DNA of 64,000 bases from Glycomyces xiaoerkulensis (GCF_002798405.1 NZ_PGGV01000014.1:62001-126000), one strand, 5' to 3'; counted from the first letter of the stretch, positions 26,145 through 35,596 are shown. The notes: generated from the sequence alone by a model not told the origin. Numbers and translations are program-made.

Positions 26145-27098
26145 ATGAGCAATCTGGAGCCCCGCCCCGAGGAGACGCCGTGCCGGGCCCCGGAGGGCGT
26201 CGGCGGGGAGGTGCGGCTGCTGGAGTCGCGGCGGGTGCCGCTGGGCGGCCTGCGGGCGATGGAGGTCGGTCGCACGCTGCCGCAGCGGACCGTCCCGACG
26301 GTGGGCGCGTGGTGCTTTTTGGACTGTTTTGGTCCCGAGCGCACCGACATGCGGGTGCTGCCGCATCCGCACGCGGGGCTGCAGACGGTGACCTGGCCGA
26401 TCCGGGGCGAGATCCGGCACCGGGACAGCCTGGGGTCGGACGTGGCGGTCAAGCCCGAGCAGCTCAACCTGATGACCAGCGGTCCGGGCATCGCGCATTC
26501 GGAGTTCACGCTCGGCCGGGAGCCGATGGTCCACGGGCTGCAGTTGTGGGTGGCGCTGCCCGGGGGCGGGACGGCGGCGCGGCCGGATTTCGAGCAGCAC
26601 GCGGACCTGCCGCGGTACGAGGGCGACCGGGTGCGCGGGATCGTGGTGATCGGGGAGCTGGACGGGGCCGCCTCGCCCGCGAGCGCGTACACGCCGCTGC
26701 TGGGCGCCCAACTGGAGGTCGCGCCGGGTGCGGGCGGGGCGGTGCCGCTGCGGCCGGATTTCGAGCACGCGGTGCTGGTGATCGAGGGGGCGGTCGAGGC
26801 GGCGGGCACGGCCCTGGAGCCGGGACCGCTGCTGTACCTGGGGACCGGCCGGGAGGAGTTGCCGCTGGTCTCGTCGGGCGGCGCGACGGTGTTCCTGCTC
26901 GGCGGCGAGCCGTTCGGCGAGGAGCTGGTGATGTGGTGGAACTTCGTGGGCCGCGACCACGAGGACGTCGTCGCGGCCAGGGAGGCGTGGGAGGACCCGG
27001 ATCAGACGCGGTTCGGCGCGGTCGCCGGCCACGACGGGGCGCGCATTCCGGCCCCGCCGCTCCCGGGCGGGCGCCTGCGTCCCCGGCGTCGCCGTTGA
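26145..27098 (+). CDS. Pirin-family cupin protein
   Basis: 317 aa from the ATG at 26145 (a GTG at 26139 is also in frame). The N-terminal cupin has the pirin metal-binding set LPHPHAGLQTVTW, RGEIRHRDSLGS and SGPGIAHSE; the C-terminal cupin (LRPDFEHAVLVIEG... GGEPFGEELVMWWNFVGRDHEDV) is typical. Pirins are Fe-binding proteins with quercetinase or regulatory roles. It follows the AidB-like gene by 10 bases. Confidence 0.88.
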   Translation: MSNLEPRPEETPCRAPEGVGGEVRLLESRRVPLGGLRAMEVGRTLPQRTVPTVGAWCFLDCFGPERTDMRVLPHPHAGLQTVTWPIRGEIRHRDSLGSDVAVKPEQLNLMTSGPGIAHSEFTLGREPMVHGLQLWVALPGGGTAARPDFEQHADLPRYEGDRVRGIVVIGELDGAASPASAYTPLLGAQLEVAPGAGGAVPLRPDFEHAVLVIEGAVEAAGTALEPGPLLYLGTGREELPLVSSGGATVFLLGGEPFGEELVMWWNFVGRDHEDVVAAREAWEDPDQTRFGAVAGHDGARIPAPPLPGGRLRPRRRR

Positions 27099-27122
27099 GC
27101 GGGCGCCCTGGACCGCTCGCGG

Positions 27123-29219
27123 TCAGGCGACCGCCCGGCGGGTCCGCCACAGGAGCCACACGAAGTACGGGGTGCCGATCAGGGCGCACACCAGGCCCGC
27201 CGGGATCTGGGCGGGCGCGATGACCGTCCGCCCCAAGGTGTCGGCGACGCTCACCAGGAGCGCGCCGAGCAGGATCGCCGTCGGCAGCGCGCGGGAGGCG
27301 CGGGAGCCGACCAGGGCCCGCGCCAGGTGCGGGGCCACCAGGCCCACGAATGAGACGACGCCGACCACCGCGACCGCCGCGGCGGTCAGGAGCACGGCCG
27401 CGCCGAGCAGCAGCAGGCGGACGCGTTCCAGCCGCACCCCGAGGGTGCGCGGGGTGTCGTCGTCGAGCGCCAGCAGGTCCATCTCCCGGCGGTGCACGGC
27501 GATGAACGGCACCAGCAGCGCCAGTGCCGCCGCCACCGGAACGAGCCGGACGGCGGTGCGTCCGTAGGTCGACCCGGACAGCCAGGTCATGGCCTTGGGC
27601 GTGTTCCAGGGGTCGGCGTAGATGATCAGGAGGGTGATGAGCGCGGTGGCGATGGCCGAGACGCCGATGCCGATGAGCACCAGGCGCGCGGTGTCGAGTC
27701 CGCCTTTCCAGGCCAGGCCGTAGACCACTGCGAACGCCGCCAGGGCTCCGGCTGCGGCGCAGGCGGTGACCGCCCACGGACCGGCGCCGGGGAACCAGGT
27801 GATGAGTGTCACTGCTCCTACGCCGGCCCCACCGGTGACGCCGAGGATGCCCGGCTCGGCCAGCGGGTTCCGGCACACCGGCTGGGTCACCGCCCCGGCT
27901 GCCGCGAGCGCGGCCCCGGCCAGGACCGCGGCGAGCACGCGCGGGTAGCGCTGGTCGATGATCCAGGTGTAGGCCGCGCCGGTGCGGCCGGTGAACCGGT
28001 TCCAGACGTCGCCGGCCAGGAGCATGGTGTCGCCCGAGAGCATTCCGGCGACCAGGGCGGCGCCGAGGCCGGCGGCCAGGACGGCGGTGATGAGGGCGTA
28101 TCCGGCGCGGGTCCGGCCGCCGGCGCCGTGCAGCATCGCGGGCCGGCCGGCGGCGCCGGAGTCGGTGACGCGGCGGGCCAGCCACACCATGATGCCGGCG
28201 CCGAACACGGTGGTGGTGACGCCGACCGGGATTATGTACCCGGCGGCGCCGCCGAGGACGGCGCGCACGACCAGGTCGGATCCGATGAGGACTATCGCCC
28301 CGCACAGGGCGCTGAACGGGATCAGGACCCGGTGCTTCAGCAGGTGGGGCAGGCGTTCGGCGATGATGCGGGCGATGACGGGCGCGGCGAGGCCGACGAA
28401 GCCGATCGGTCCGGCCACGGCCACCGCGCAGGCGGCCAGCAGCAGGGAGCAGAGGACGGCGGCCAGGCGGGTCCGGCGGACGCCGACGCCGAGGCCGGCG
28501 GCGGTGTCGTCGCCCAGGCGCAGCACGTCCAGGCGCGGACCGAGGACGACCGCGGCGACCAGGCAGGCCGCGACCAGCGGCGCGGTCGGGGTGAGGGAGC
28601 CGAACCCGACGACGCTGAGGCTGCCCGAGCCCCAGGCGAAAAGGCTGATGGTCCGCTCCTGGAACAGGATCAGCAGGAGTGTCACCAGGGCGTTGGTGGC
28701 CAGGGTGACCGCGGAGCCGGCGAGGATGAGCCGGGTGGTGGAGGCGCCGCCGCCGGCGGAGACGGCCAGTACCAGCGCGGCGGTGGCGAGCGCGCCCAGG
28801 AAGGCGACGCCGACACCCGACAGGACCGGCAGCGTGAGGCCGAAGACGGCGAAGGCGGCCACGGCGAGGTAGGCGCCGCCGGTGACCGCGAGCGTGTCGG
28901 GGCTGGCCAGCGGGTTGCGGGCGATCGACTGCAGGAGCGCCCCGGAGCCGCCGAGGGCGGTCCCGACCAAGACCGCGGCGGCCAGCCGCGGCAGCCGGGA
29001 CTCGGTGAAGACGTCGAGGGTGGTCGGGTCGGCCCCGCCGGTCAGCAGCCGCACCAGTTCTGCCGCGCCGAGCGACGACGAGCCCTGGGTGAGATGGACG
29101 GCCGCCAGCGCGACCAGGACCCCGACGGTGACAGTGAACACGGACGCGGCAGGAAGGAATCGCGTCCGGGTGCCGATCGGGGCCGCTGGTCGCGCCGGCG
29201 GGGCCTGGGTGGTGCTCAA
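27123..29219 (-). CDS. Iron-siderophore ABC permease, two FecCD units fused
   Basis: 698 aa, twice the size of one FecCD permease. Unit 1 (~1-340) and unit 2 (~360-698) each repeat the pattern RLPRLAAAVLVGTALGGSGALLQSIARNPLASPDTLAVTGG / RYPRVLAAVLAGAALAAAGAVTQPVCRNPLAEPGILGVTGG and the GFVGLxAPxxAR coupling motif, in about 18-20 membrane helices. FhuB is built the same way. The start is a TTG at 29219 whose codon overlaps the upstream TGA (TTGA); no ATG or GTG fits as well. A longer frame extends upstream through the binding-protein gene but is not coding. Confidence 0.9.
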   Translation of the reverse strand: MSTTQAPPARPAAPIGTRTRFLPAASVFTVTVGVLVALAAVHLTQGSSSLGAAELVRLLTGGADPTTLDVFTESRLPRLAAAVLVGTALGGSGALLQSIARNPLASPDTLAVTGGAYLAVAAFAVFGLTLPVLSGVGVAFLGALATAALVLAVSAGGGASTTRLILAGSAVTLATNALVTLLLILFQERTISLFAWGSGSLSVVGFGSLTPTAPLVAACLVAAVVLGPRLDVLRLGDDTAAGLGVGVRRTRLAAVLCSLLLAACAVAVAGPIGFVGLAAPVIARIIAERLPHLLKHRVLIPFSALCGAIVLIGSDLVVRAVLGGAAGYIIPVGVTTTVFGAGIMVWLARRVTDSGAAGRPAMLHGAGGRTRAGYALITAVLAAGLGAALVAGMLSGDTMLLAGDVWNRFTGRTGAAYTWIIDQRYPRVLAAVLAGAALAAAGAVTQPVCRNPLAEPGILGVTGGAGVGAVTLITWFPGAGPWAVTACAAAGALAAFAVVYGLAWKGGLDTARLVLIGIGVSAIATALITLLIIYADPWNTPKAMTWLSGSTYGRTAVRLVPVAAALALLVPFIAVHRREMDLLALDDDTPRTLGVRLERVRLLLLGAAVLLTAAAVAVVGVVSFVGLVAPHLARALVGSRASRALPTAILLGALLVSVADTLGRTVIAPAQIPAGLVCALIGTPYFVWLLWRTRRAVA

Positions 29220-30205
29220 GAGGTGTAGACCTCGGCGAAGAAGTCGAGCAGGACCTTGCTGGACTCGGGTCCGCCGAAGGTCCAGGCGCCCTCGGTGAGC
29301 TGGTAGGTGTGGCCGTCCTCGACGAACCCGAGGCCCGCCCAGAGGTCGTTGCCGGGCAGGGTCTCGGCGAACAGGCCGCTGTTGTCGGACTCGTTGTAGA
29401 TCAGGCGCAGGTCGGTGTCGGCGTATTCGCTCATGCCTTCGAGGTCGTTCTGGCCCAGGCCCCACTGGCCGTCGGTCTCGCCGTCCCAGGCGTTGGTGAG
29501 GCCGACCTCGGTGGCGAGGTTGCCGACCTGGGAGGAGGGGCCGAACATGCGGATGGCGACGGTGCCGCCGTCCTCCCAGCCGTCGACCCACAGGTAGGGG
29601 ACGTCGGCGGTACCGGCTTCGGCGATGGCGTCGGCGACCTCGTCGACCTTGGACTGGAAGTCGTCCATGAGGGCACCGGCCTCCTCGGTCTTGCCCAGGA
29701 GCGCGGCGATCATGAACAGGTCGTCCTCCATGCGCTGCAGGTTGTCCTCTTCGGAGGATCCGGCGGCGACCGCGACGGGCGCGAACTCGCGGAGCTGCTC
29801 GATGACGCCCTCGTCGCGGTTCTCGGTGATGACCAGGTCGGGGCTGAGGGCGGCGATCGAGTCCACGGAGGGCTCGGCGCGGGTGCCGACGTCCTCGACC
29901 GAGTCGTCGAGCGGGACGGAGGCGCCTACCCAGGTGTGGTAGCCCTCGACGTCGGCGACGCCGACGGGCATGACCCCGAGGCTGGCGGCCATTTCGGCTT
30001 CGGCCCATTCGAGCGCGACGACGTCGGTGGCCGGGGCGTCGAGCTCGACGGTGGTGTCGGTGGCGTCGACGACCGAGACCGGTCCGGCCTCGGCGGTGGT
30101 CTCCTCGCCCTCGTCGGGGCCGTCCTCGGTGGTCCCGCAGGCGGCCGCGGCCAGGACGGCGGCGGCAGCGGGCAGGGCGATGAGAGCGCGTGGGTGGATT
30201 CGCAT
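29216..30205 (-). CDS. Iron-siderophore-binding lipoprotein (FecB/FhuD type)
   Basis: 329 aa. Lipobox LAAAAC with Cys23, then an acidic linker. The cluster A-1 type periplasmic-binding fold shows DVVALEWAEAEMAASLGVMPVG near the start, SIAALSPDLVITEN, and NDLWAGLGFVEDGHTYQL near the end. It captures ferric siderophore for the fused permease encoded just downstream, and AAAGGAACGC precedes the ATG. It belongs to the three-gene iron-uptake operon controlled by the iron box at 31046. Confidence 0.92.
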   Translation of the reverse strand: MRIHPRALIALPAAAAVLAAAACGTTEDGPDEGEETTAEAGPVSVVDATDTTVELDAPATDVVALEWAEAEMAASLGVMPVGVADVEGYHTWVGASVPLDDSVEDVGTRAEPSVDSIAALSPDLVITENRDEGVIEQLREFAPVAVAAGSSEEDNLQRMEDDLFMIAALLGKTEEAGALMDDFQSKVDEVADAIAEAGTADVPYLWVDGWEDGGTVAIRMFGPSSQVGNLATEVGLTNAWDGETDGQWGLGQNDLEGMSEYADTDLRLIYNESDNSGLFAETLPGNDLWAGLGFVEDGHTYQLTEGAWTFGGPESSKVLLDFFAEVYTS

Positions 30206-30214
30206 TGCGTTCCT

Positions 30215-31045
30215 TTACTGGTTGACGGTCGGCGCGGCCACGGCGCGGCGGTTGTGCCGGCCGAGGGGGCGGCACGCGAGCAGACCGGTGACGGGATCGG
30301 TGTCGACTTCGATGTCGATGCCGTAGGCGGCGGTGAGATGCTCGGCGGTGAGCACCTCGGCCGGGTCGCCGGAGGCGAGGACGCTTCCGGCGCTGAGCAG
30401 GACCGCGCGGTCGGCGACCGCGGCGGCCTGGTCGAGGTCGTGGAGGACCACGCCGACGGCGGTGCCGTGCTCGTCGGCGAGGTCGCGGATGAGGTCGAGG
30501 ATCTCGACCTGGTAGCGCAGGTCGAGATGGTTGGTAGGCTCGTCGAGCAGCAGCACGCCGGTGTCCTGGGCGAGGCAGGAGGCGAGCCAGACGCGCTGGC
30601 GCTCGCCGCCGGAGAGGGTGTCGACGCCGCGGTCGGCCATGTCGGTGACGCCGCAGATGGCCATGGCTCGCTCGACGGCGGCCGGGCCGGCTTCGTCGCC
30701 GGCGCGCCAGCGGCCCCGGTAGGGGTGGCGGCCGTAGCCGACGACGTCGCTGACGCGGACGCCGCCGGGGACCGGCCGGGACTGCGCGAGCAGGGCGACG
30801 CGGCGGGCGAAGGCCTTCGGGCTCAGTGCGGCGAGGGCGGTGCCGTCGCCGAGGGCGAGTTCGCCGCTTTCGGGGCGGTGGAGCCGGGCGAGGGCGCGCA
30901 GGAGGGTGGACTTGCCGCTGCCGTTCGGTCCCAGCAGGGCAGTGACGCGGCCGGCGGTGAGCTCGATGTCCGCTTGGTGCACAACGGTCTCGCCGTAATA
31001 GGCGAGCTCCAGGGCGCTCCCGCGCAGTCCCACGTCATCCAACAC
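30215..31045 (-). CDS. Iron-siderophore ABC transporter ATP-binding protein
   Basis: 276 aa from a GTG at 31045. Walker A LLGPNGSGKSTLL, signature LSGGERQRVWLA, Walker B VLLLDEPTNHLDL and the switch His in VVLHDLDQAA are intact. Family order and length match FepC/FecE ATPases. It is the first gene of the operon, 9 bases before the binding protein. An iron box ends directly at the start codon, so transcription probably begins near the GTG and the mRNA may have almost no leader. Confidence 0.93.
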   Translation of the reverse strand: MLDDVGLRGSALELAYYGETVVHQADIELTAGRVTALLGPNGSGKSTLLRALARLHRPESGELALGDGTALAALSPKAFARRVALLAQSRPVPGGVRVSDVVGYGRHPYRGRWRAGDEAGPAAVERAMAICGVTDMADRGVDTLSGGERQRVWLASCLAQDTGVLLLDEPTNHLDLRYQVEILDLIRDLADEHGTAVGVVLHDLDQAAAVADRAVLLSAGSVLASGDPAEVLTAEHLTAAYGIDIEVDTDPVTGLLACRPLGRHNRRAVAAPTVNQ

Positions 31046-31064
31046 GTAGGCAAGGCTAACCTAT
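31046..31064 (-). promoter_or_regulatory. Iron box of the siderophore ABC operon
   Basis: The 19-bp GTAGGCAAGGCTAACCTAT matches 15 of 19 bases of TTAGGTTAGGCTAACCTAA, with the right half almost perfect. It touches the GTG of the ATPase gene. Confidence 0.8.
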
Positions 31065-31191
31065 CTTCCGGCGGCCGCGCGAGGGGGCGCACCGCAGCGT
31101 GATCGATCCTCGCCGTCAGCGTGAGCGGACGACGAAACGGGCGCGAGCAGCCCTGATTTCGTCGGCGGCCCGGTCCGGGGAGCCTCCGGAA

Positions 31192-32196
31192 TCAGGCCGT
31201 GCGATCGTGCTTCGACGAGCTCGCCTTGAGTGCGCCGGAGTGGGCCTTCACGTCCGGGTCGCGGCGGGTCTTGACCAGGCTCGCGACGGTGACGACCGCG
31301 AGGACGGCGACGACCACGCCGAGGCTCACCATGGTCGGGATCTCGGGCATCCGCTCGTCGATGTCGACGTGGATCCAGTGCAGCATGAGCTTGACGCCGA
31401 TGAACGCCAGGATGATCGCCAGGCCGGTCGACAGGTACACCAGCCGGTCCAGCAGGCCCTTCACCAGGAAGTAGAGGGCGCGCAGGCCGAGCAGCGCGAA
31501 GGCGTTGGCGGTGAACACGATGTAGGGCACCTCGGTGACGCCGAAGACCGCCGGGATGGAGTCGAGCGCGAACAGCAGGTCCACGCTGCCGATGGCGATG
31601 AGCACGATGAACAGCGGGGTCACGACCCTGCGGCCGCCGACGCGGGCGAACAGCCGCCCGCCGACGTAGTCGTCGCTGACCGGCAGGAACCGGCGGGTGG
31701 CCCGGACGACGGCGTTGTCCTCGATGTCGGGGTCCTCGTCGCGGTGCCGGAACAACTGCACGGCCGTGTAGAGCAGCAGCAGCCCGAACAGCAGGAACAT
31801 GAACGAGAACAGGTTCAGCAGCGCCGCGCCGACGGCGATGAAGGCAGCGCGCATGACCAGTGCCAGCACGATCCCGAAGGTGAGGACCTTGTGCTGGTGC
31901 TTGGAGGGGACGGCGAAGGTGGTCATGATGATGACGAACACGAACAGGTTGTCGACCGACAGGCTCTTCTCGATGATGTAGCCGGCGAAGTACTCGGTGC
32001 CGTAGTCGCCGCCGTACCAGAGCCCGAACCAGATTCCGAATGCGACGGCGACCAGGATGTAGAACACCGACCAGGCGGTGGCCTCGCGGAAGCCGACCGT
32101 GTGCGGGCGGATCGCCGCCAGCACCAGGTCGACCGCCAGCAAGACGACGATCAGGCCGATGGTGGCGGCCCAGGTGAGCGCGCTGATGTCGAGCAC
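31192..32196 (-). CDS. TerC-family membrane protein
   Basis: 334 aa from a GTG at 32196 with GGAGGAAAC close upstream. About nine hydrophobic helices; TerC hallmarks are GYIIEKSLSVDNLFVF, FALDSIPAVFGVTEVPYIVFTANAFALLGLRALYFL and the acidic residues within them. TerC-like (Alx/MarC-related) proteins are linked to tellurite resistance, manganese efflux or metal loading of exported proteins. It stands alone downstream of the iron-uptake operon. Confidence 0.9.
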   Translation of the reverse strand: MLDISALTWAATIGLIVVLLAVDLVLAAIRPHTVGFREATAWSVFYILVAVAFGIWFGLWYGGDYGTEYFAGYIIEKSLSVDNLFVFVIIMTTFAVPSKHQHKVLTFGIVLALVMRAAFIAVGAALLNLFSFMFLLFGLLLLYTAVQLFRHRDEDPDIEDNAVVRATRRFLPVSDDYVGGRLFARVGGRRVVTPLFIVLIAIGSVDLLFALDSIPAVFGVTEVPYIVFTANAFALLGLRALYFLVKGLLDRLVYLSTGLAIILAFIGVKLMLHWIHVDIDERMPEIPTMVSLGVVVAVLAVVTVASLVKTRRDPDVKAHSGALKASSSKHDRTA

Positions 32197-32305
32197 CGTT
32201 TCCTCCGCAGCGTTCGTTGACTCGTACGGCGGCAAATCTATTCGAGTGCGCACGGGCCCGCTGCACCGGCTCCCCCGAGGGTGCGGCGGGCGACCGCCTC
32301 CGGAC

Positions 32306-32359
32306 ACGCATCGGCGCGCCCCGTACGAGCGGTGGGCCTGACGGGGCGCGCCGGTGCGT
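32306..32359 (-). terminator. Terminator of the permease-GNAT operon
   Basis: A 19-bp stem (32306-32324 with 32341-32359, one G-U pair) with a 16-base loop lies just past the GNAT stop. Confidence 0.75.
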
Positions 32360-32365
32360 TCGGGG

Positions 32366-32983
32366 TTACCTCGGTTTTCTCCACATCGGATACATGCTGG
32401 GGCCTTCGGGGAGCCGCAGCGGCGGCCCCAGGCTCTCGAAGCCGTGCTTGCCGTACCACTCGGTCAGCGGCACGTTCGCCGCCTCCAGGTAGCCGGCGGT
32501 CCCGGTCCGGTCGAGGTGGTTCAGGCCCGCCTCAAGCAGCATGCGGCCGATGCCCTGGCGCTGCCGGTCGGGGTCGACCGCGCAGAACACCAGGTGCAGG
32601 TGGGGCCGCTCGGCCGGGTCCGGGTGGTGGCGCTCGAAGGCCTCGTCCAGGGCCTGGAAGCGCGGGAGGTGCTCGCCGCACAGTTCGGCCATGCGCTCGG
32701 CGTAGTCCGGCGGCCCGCCGAACGGGTCGCCGGTGAAGTCGAGCCACACCGCGACGCCGGCCAGGTCGCCGCCGTCGTCGAGCGCGGCGTCCACGCGTCC
32801 GTGCCCCTCGAGGGCCGGGGCGGCGAGCATCTCGAACTGGCCGGCCATCAGGCGGGCCCGCGTCTCGATGTCGTCGGGCACCAGCCAGTCGGCGACCGCG
32901 AGGTACTTGAAGGCGCTCGCGATGCGCTCGGCCACCGGCCGGACGGGACCGGCGTGGCCCTCTTCGAGGATCACGCCCTTCAT
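32366..32983 (-). CDS. GNAT-family N-acetyltransferase
   Basis: 205 aa. The acetyl-CoA-binding motif A is HLVFCAVDPDRQRQGIGRMLLEAGLNHLDR, followed by YLEAANVPLTEWYGKHGFE. Its ATG at 32983 overlaps the permease stop (ATGA), so expression is coupled. Acceptor unknown; co-transcription with an amino-acid permease suggests an amine or amino-acid derivative. An open frame continues far upstream in this phase through the permease and is a shadow. Confidence 0.87.
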   Translation of the reverse strand: MKGVILEEGHAGPVRPVAERIASAFKYLAVADWLVPDDIETRARLMAGQFEMLAAPALEGHGRVDAALDDGGDLAGVAVWLDFTGDPFGGPPDYAERMAELCGEHLPRFQALDEAFERHHPDPAERPHLHLVFCAVDPDRQRQGIGRMLLEAGLNHLDRTGTAGYLEAANVPLTEWYGKHGFESLGPPLRLPEGPSMYPMWRKPR

Positions 32984-34485
32984 GAGCGGTCCCCGACCGG
33001 TTCGGGCTCGTCCTCCGGCTCGCCGATCACCGCCTGCGGCCCCGAGCCGATCCGCCGGTACAGCTCCGGCTTGGAGCCGCGCAGGATCAGGCCCCAGACG
33101 ACGCCGACGACGGCGACGGCGAGGTAGACCAGCAGGATCGCGGTCGGCAGCGGGGAGCCGGCGGGGGTGCCGAGCAGGTCGCCGAACGCCACGATCGCCA
33201 TCACCGTGACCGCGCCGAGCAGCACGGTCGCCAGCGCCGGCGCCCAGCGGGTGCTCCAGGCGGTCTCGCCGCGCCGGTCGCGGGCGAAGAAGGCCATCAC
33301 CGCGGCCGAGGCGACGGTCACCAGGACCAGGACGCCGAAGCCGCCGGAGGTGCCGAACAGGTAGAACAGCTCCTCCATCGGGTCGAGGCCGGCGGCGGCG
33401 TAGATCACCAGCACGATGAGCACGATCGCCGACTGGAGCAGCGAGGACCGCAGGGGCGCGCCGGTGCGGGCGGAGGTGCGGCCCAGCGAGGCCGGCAGCA
33501 CGTGCTCGCGGCCGAGGGCGAAGGCGTAGCGGGAGACGGTGTTGTGGAACGAGATCGCGGCGGCGACGACGCTGGTTACCAGCAGCACTTCCGCGGCGGT
33601 GGCCACGGTGGCGCCCATCTGCTCTTCGATGAGGAAGAAGAACAGTCCGATGTCCATCTCGCGGGCGGCCTCGACCAGGCCCTCGGTGCCGACGGCGACG
33701 GTGATCGACCAGGAGGCGAGGGTGTAGAACACCGCGAGGATGCAGATCGCGAGCACGGTGGCGATCCGTACGGTCTTCCTGGGGTTCTTGGTCTCCTCGG
33801 CGTACACGGTGGGCATCTCCACACCGACCATGCCGAGGAAGCCGAGCACCAGCAGGGCCCCGGATATGGAGGTGAACAGCAGGGTCGGGTCGAGCGCTTC
33901 GACGGTGTAGCCGGCCTCGGAGGGGCTGCCGAGGTTGGAGAAGCTGAACACGACGATGATGGCCATCTCCAGGCTCAGCAGGACGGCCAGGAACCTGCTG
34001 TTGAGGTCGACCGCGCGGGTGCCGAGGACGGCGACCAGCAGCCACAGGACGCCGGCCGGTATCCACCATTGGACGTCCCAGCCGAACCAGGATTCGAGCA
34101 GCGGCGTCGTGGCCACGCCGAGCAGCCCGTACAGGCCGATCGACAGGGCGGTGTAGGCCACCAGGGCGACCAGGGAGGCGCCGACACCGGCCGAGGGCGA
34201 GACGCCCTTGGCGGCGAAGGCGTAGAAGGCGCCGGCGTTGGAGATGTGGCGGGCCATGGTGGTGTAGCCGATCGAGAACAGCACCAGGACCGCGCCGATG
34301 GCCGCGAAGGCGACCGGGATGCCGATCTGGCCGGTCATGGCCCAGCCGGTCACGGTGACGCCGGCGATGACCGTCAGCGGGGTGGCGGCGGTGAGCGAGA
34401 AGTGGAGCAGGCCCATGACGCCGAGTCGGTCGGCGGCGAGCCGATCGGCGATGGAGCCGATCTGGGGTGGTGGGGCGGTGGACAC
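32980..34485 (-). CDS. APC-superfamily amino acid permease
   Basis: 501 aa from a GTG at 34485, chosen because AAGGGA lies 6 bases before it; an ATG at 34500 is possible. About 12-13 membrane helices with the APC signature AISNAGAFYAF-like segment (HISNAGAFYAFAAKG) and GFLGMVGVEMPTVYAEETKNPRKTVRIA in helix 6. It probably imports or exchanges an amino acid or polyamine. The tail is hydrophilic and acidic (PEDEPEPVGDRS). Coupled to the GNAT gene. Confidence 0.88.
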   Translation of the reverse strand: MSTAPPPQIGSIADRLAADRLGVMGLLHFSLTAATPLTVIAGVTVTGWAMTGQIGIPVAFAAIGAVLVLFSIGYTTMARHISNAGAFYAFAAKGVSPSAGVGASLVALVAYTALSIGLYGLLGVATTPLLESWFGWDVQWWIPAGVLWLLVAVLGTRAVDLNSRFLAVLLSLEMAIIVVFSFSNLGSPSEAGYTVEALDPTLLFTSISGALLVLGFLGMVGVEMPTVYAEETKNPRKTVRIATVLAICILAVFYTLASWSITVAVGTEGLVEAAREMDIGLFFFLIEEQMGATVATAAEVLLVTSVVAAAISFHNTVSRYAFALGREHVLPASLGRTSARTGAPLRSSLLQSAIVLIVLVIYAAAGLDPMEELFYLFGTSGGFGVLVLVTVASAAVMAFFARDRRGETAWSTRWAPALATVLLGAVTVMAIVAFGDLLGTPAGSPLPTAILLVYLAVAVVGVVWGLILRGSKPELYRRIGSGPQAVIGEPEDEPEPVGDRS

Positions 34486-34527
34486 AGAGAATCCCTTCAT
34501 TTACCTGTTCGGACGGTTCCGGAAGGA

Positions 34528-35274
34528 TCAAGACCGCTGTGTCATGGCGGCCTCGCCGACCACCACGTCGAGGTGGCCGAGGAGTTTCCGAATGGGGGGT
34601 TCGAGCCCGCGGTCGACCGCCTCGAGCCGGTGTCGGCCGAGGTCGGCGTCGGCGAGCCGCGGTTCGAGGCCCATCCGCGACAGCAGGCCGATCAGGAACG
34701 CGTCGCGCCCGTTCGGTCCTGTCAGGTCTTCGCGGTTGAGCCCCTGGCGGAGACGTACGAAAGGCCACGCCGCGGCCGACGGGTTCGTCGGCGCGTAGGC
34801 GAGACGGCGCCCGAGGATGCCCTGGCGTTCGATCGTGACGAGCCCGCGCGAGGCCATGCGCTCGGCGACGCGGGCGAAGATCCCGCCCGAGCCCATGCCC
34901 TGTTCGGCGAGGTACTGCAGCCAGGTCTTCACCGGCTGGGCGGTGTGTTCGGCCTTGACCGCCTCCCACACCTCGAGCATGAGCACGGTGTTCGGCGGTT
35001 GGGCCGTGTAGGACAGGACGAGCGACTTGTCGACCAGGTTCACTTTGCCGAAGGCGATGAGCTGTCCGACCACGCAGGCGGCGAGGCCGAGGCCGATGAT
35101 GCGGGGCCTGACGATCGGCCGCCAGGTCGTGGGGTCCAGGCAGCAGAGGACGAGTTCGTCGGTGAGCTCGGTATCCGGTTTTTTGGACGCCGGACTCTGC
35201 CAGCGGATCCGGGGACGGTCGGGGTTCTGGTCGCCGCCGGCGTCGCCGGGCGGGGTTTCCTGGGGTCGGTTCAT
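34528..35274 (-). CDS. GPP34-family (Golgi phosphoprotein 3-like) protein
   Basis: 248 aa. After a polar N terminus the protein follows the GPP34 pattern: TELTDELVLCCLDPTTWRP...GLAACVVGQLIAFGKVNLVDKSLVL, VKTWLQYLAEQG, RVAERMASRGLVTIERQGILGRR. The eukaryotic GOLPH3 binds phosphoinositides; bacterial members are common in actinomycetes, often with unknown role in membrane or development. It is transcribed toward the permease but separated by ~40 bases from its start, and has its own upstream region. Confidence 0.85.
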   Translation of the reverse strand: MNRPQETPPGDAGGDQNPDRPRIRWQSPASKKPDTELTDELVLCCLDPTTWRPIVRPRIIGLGLAACVVGQLIAFGKVNLVDKSLVLSYTAQPPNTVLMLEVWEAVKAEHTAQPVKTWLQYLAEQGMGSGGIFARVAERMASRGLVTIERQGILGRRLAYAPTNPSAAAWPFVRLRQGLNREDLTGPNGRDAFLIGLLSRMGLEPRLADADLGRHRLEAVDRGLEPPIRKLLGHLDVVVGEAAMTQRS

Positions 35275-35596
35275 GGCCCTTTCGCAGGTCGCATGTGATC
35301 GGTGTTCCGAGGGTCAGCGGGGATCGGGACGGATCTCGTATGCGGAGCCGCGGTGGCGGCCCGGTTTTTCGGGCGGCGCGGCCGGTCGCGCCGCCCGTGG
35401 GGGTGGCGCCCGCTGTGGGGCTGGGCGTCAGACCGGCCCGCGCACGACATTGTGGGGGGATGTTTCACATGTGGCCCAGTCTGTACAGCTAACCCTGTGT
35501 ATGCGCTCGCCCGCAACCCCTCAAGGCAAAAAACTGCGATCCCCGACATCTCGGTCACCACAGCGGTCACATTGATCTCAGTGGACGCACTCTCCG
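35275..35596. other. Intergenic region upstream of the GPP34 gene
   Basis: 322 bases between two minus-strand genes. It presumably carries the GPP34 promoter; no clear hairpin, operator or small gene was recognised. Confidence 0.4.

Noticed and set aside
29220-30275. Upstream extension of the double permease frame
   Set aside because: The stretch is Arg-rich nonsense in the phase of the lipoprotein gene; the permease begins at the TTG at 29219.
29309-31102. Plus-strand open frame of 597 codons over the iron importer
   Set aside because: Antisense to binding protein and ATPase; Gly/Val/Asp-rich, no motif.
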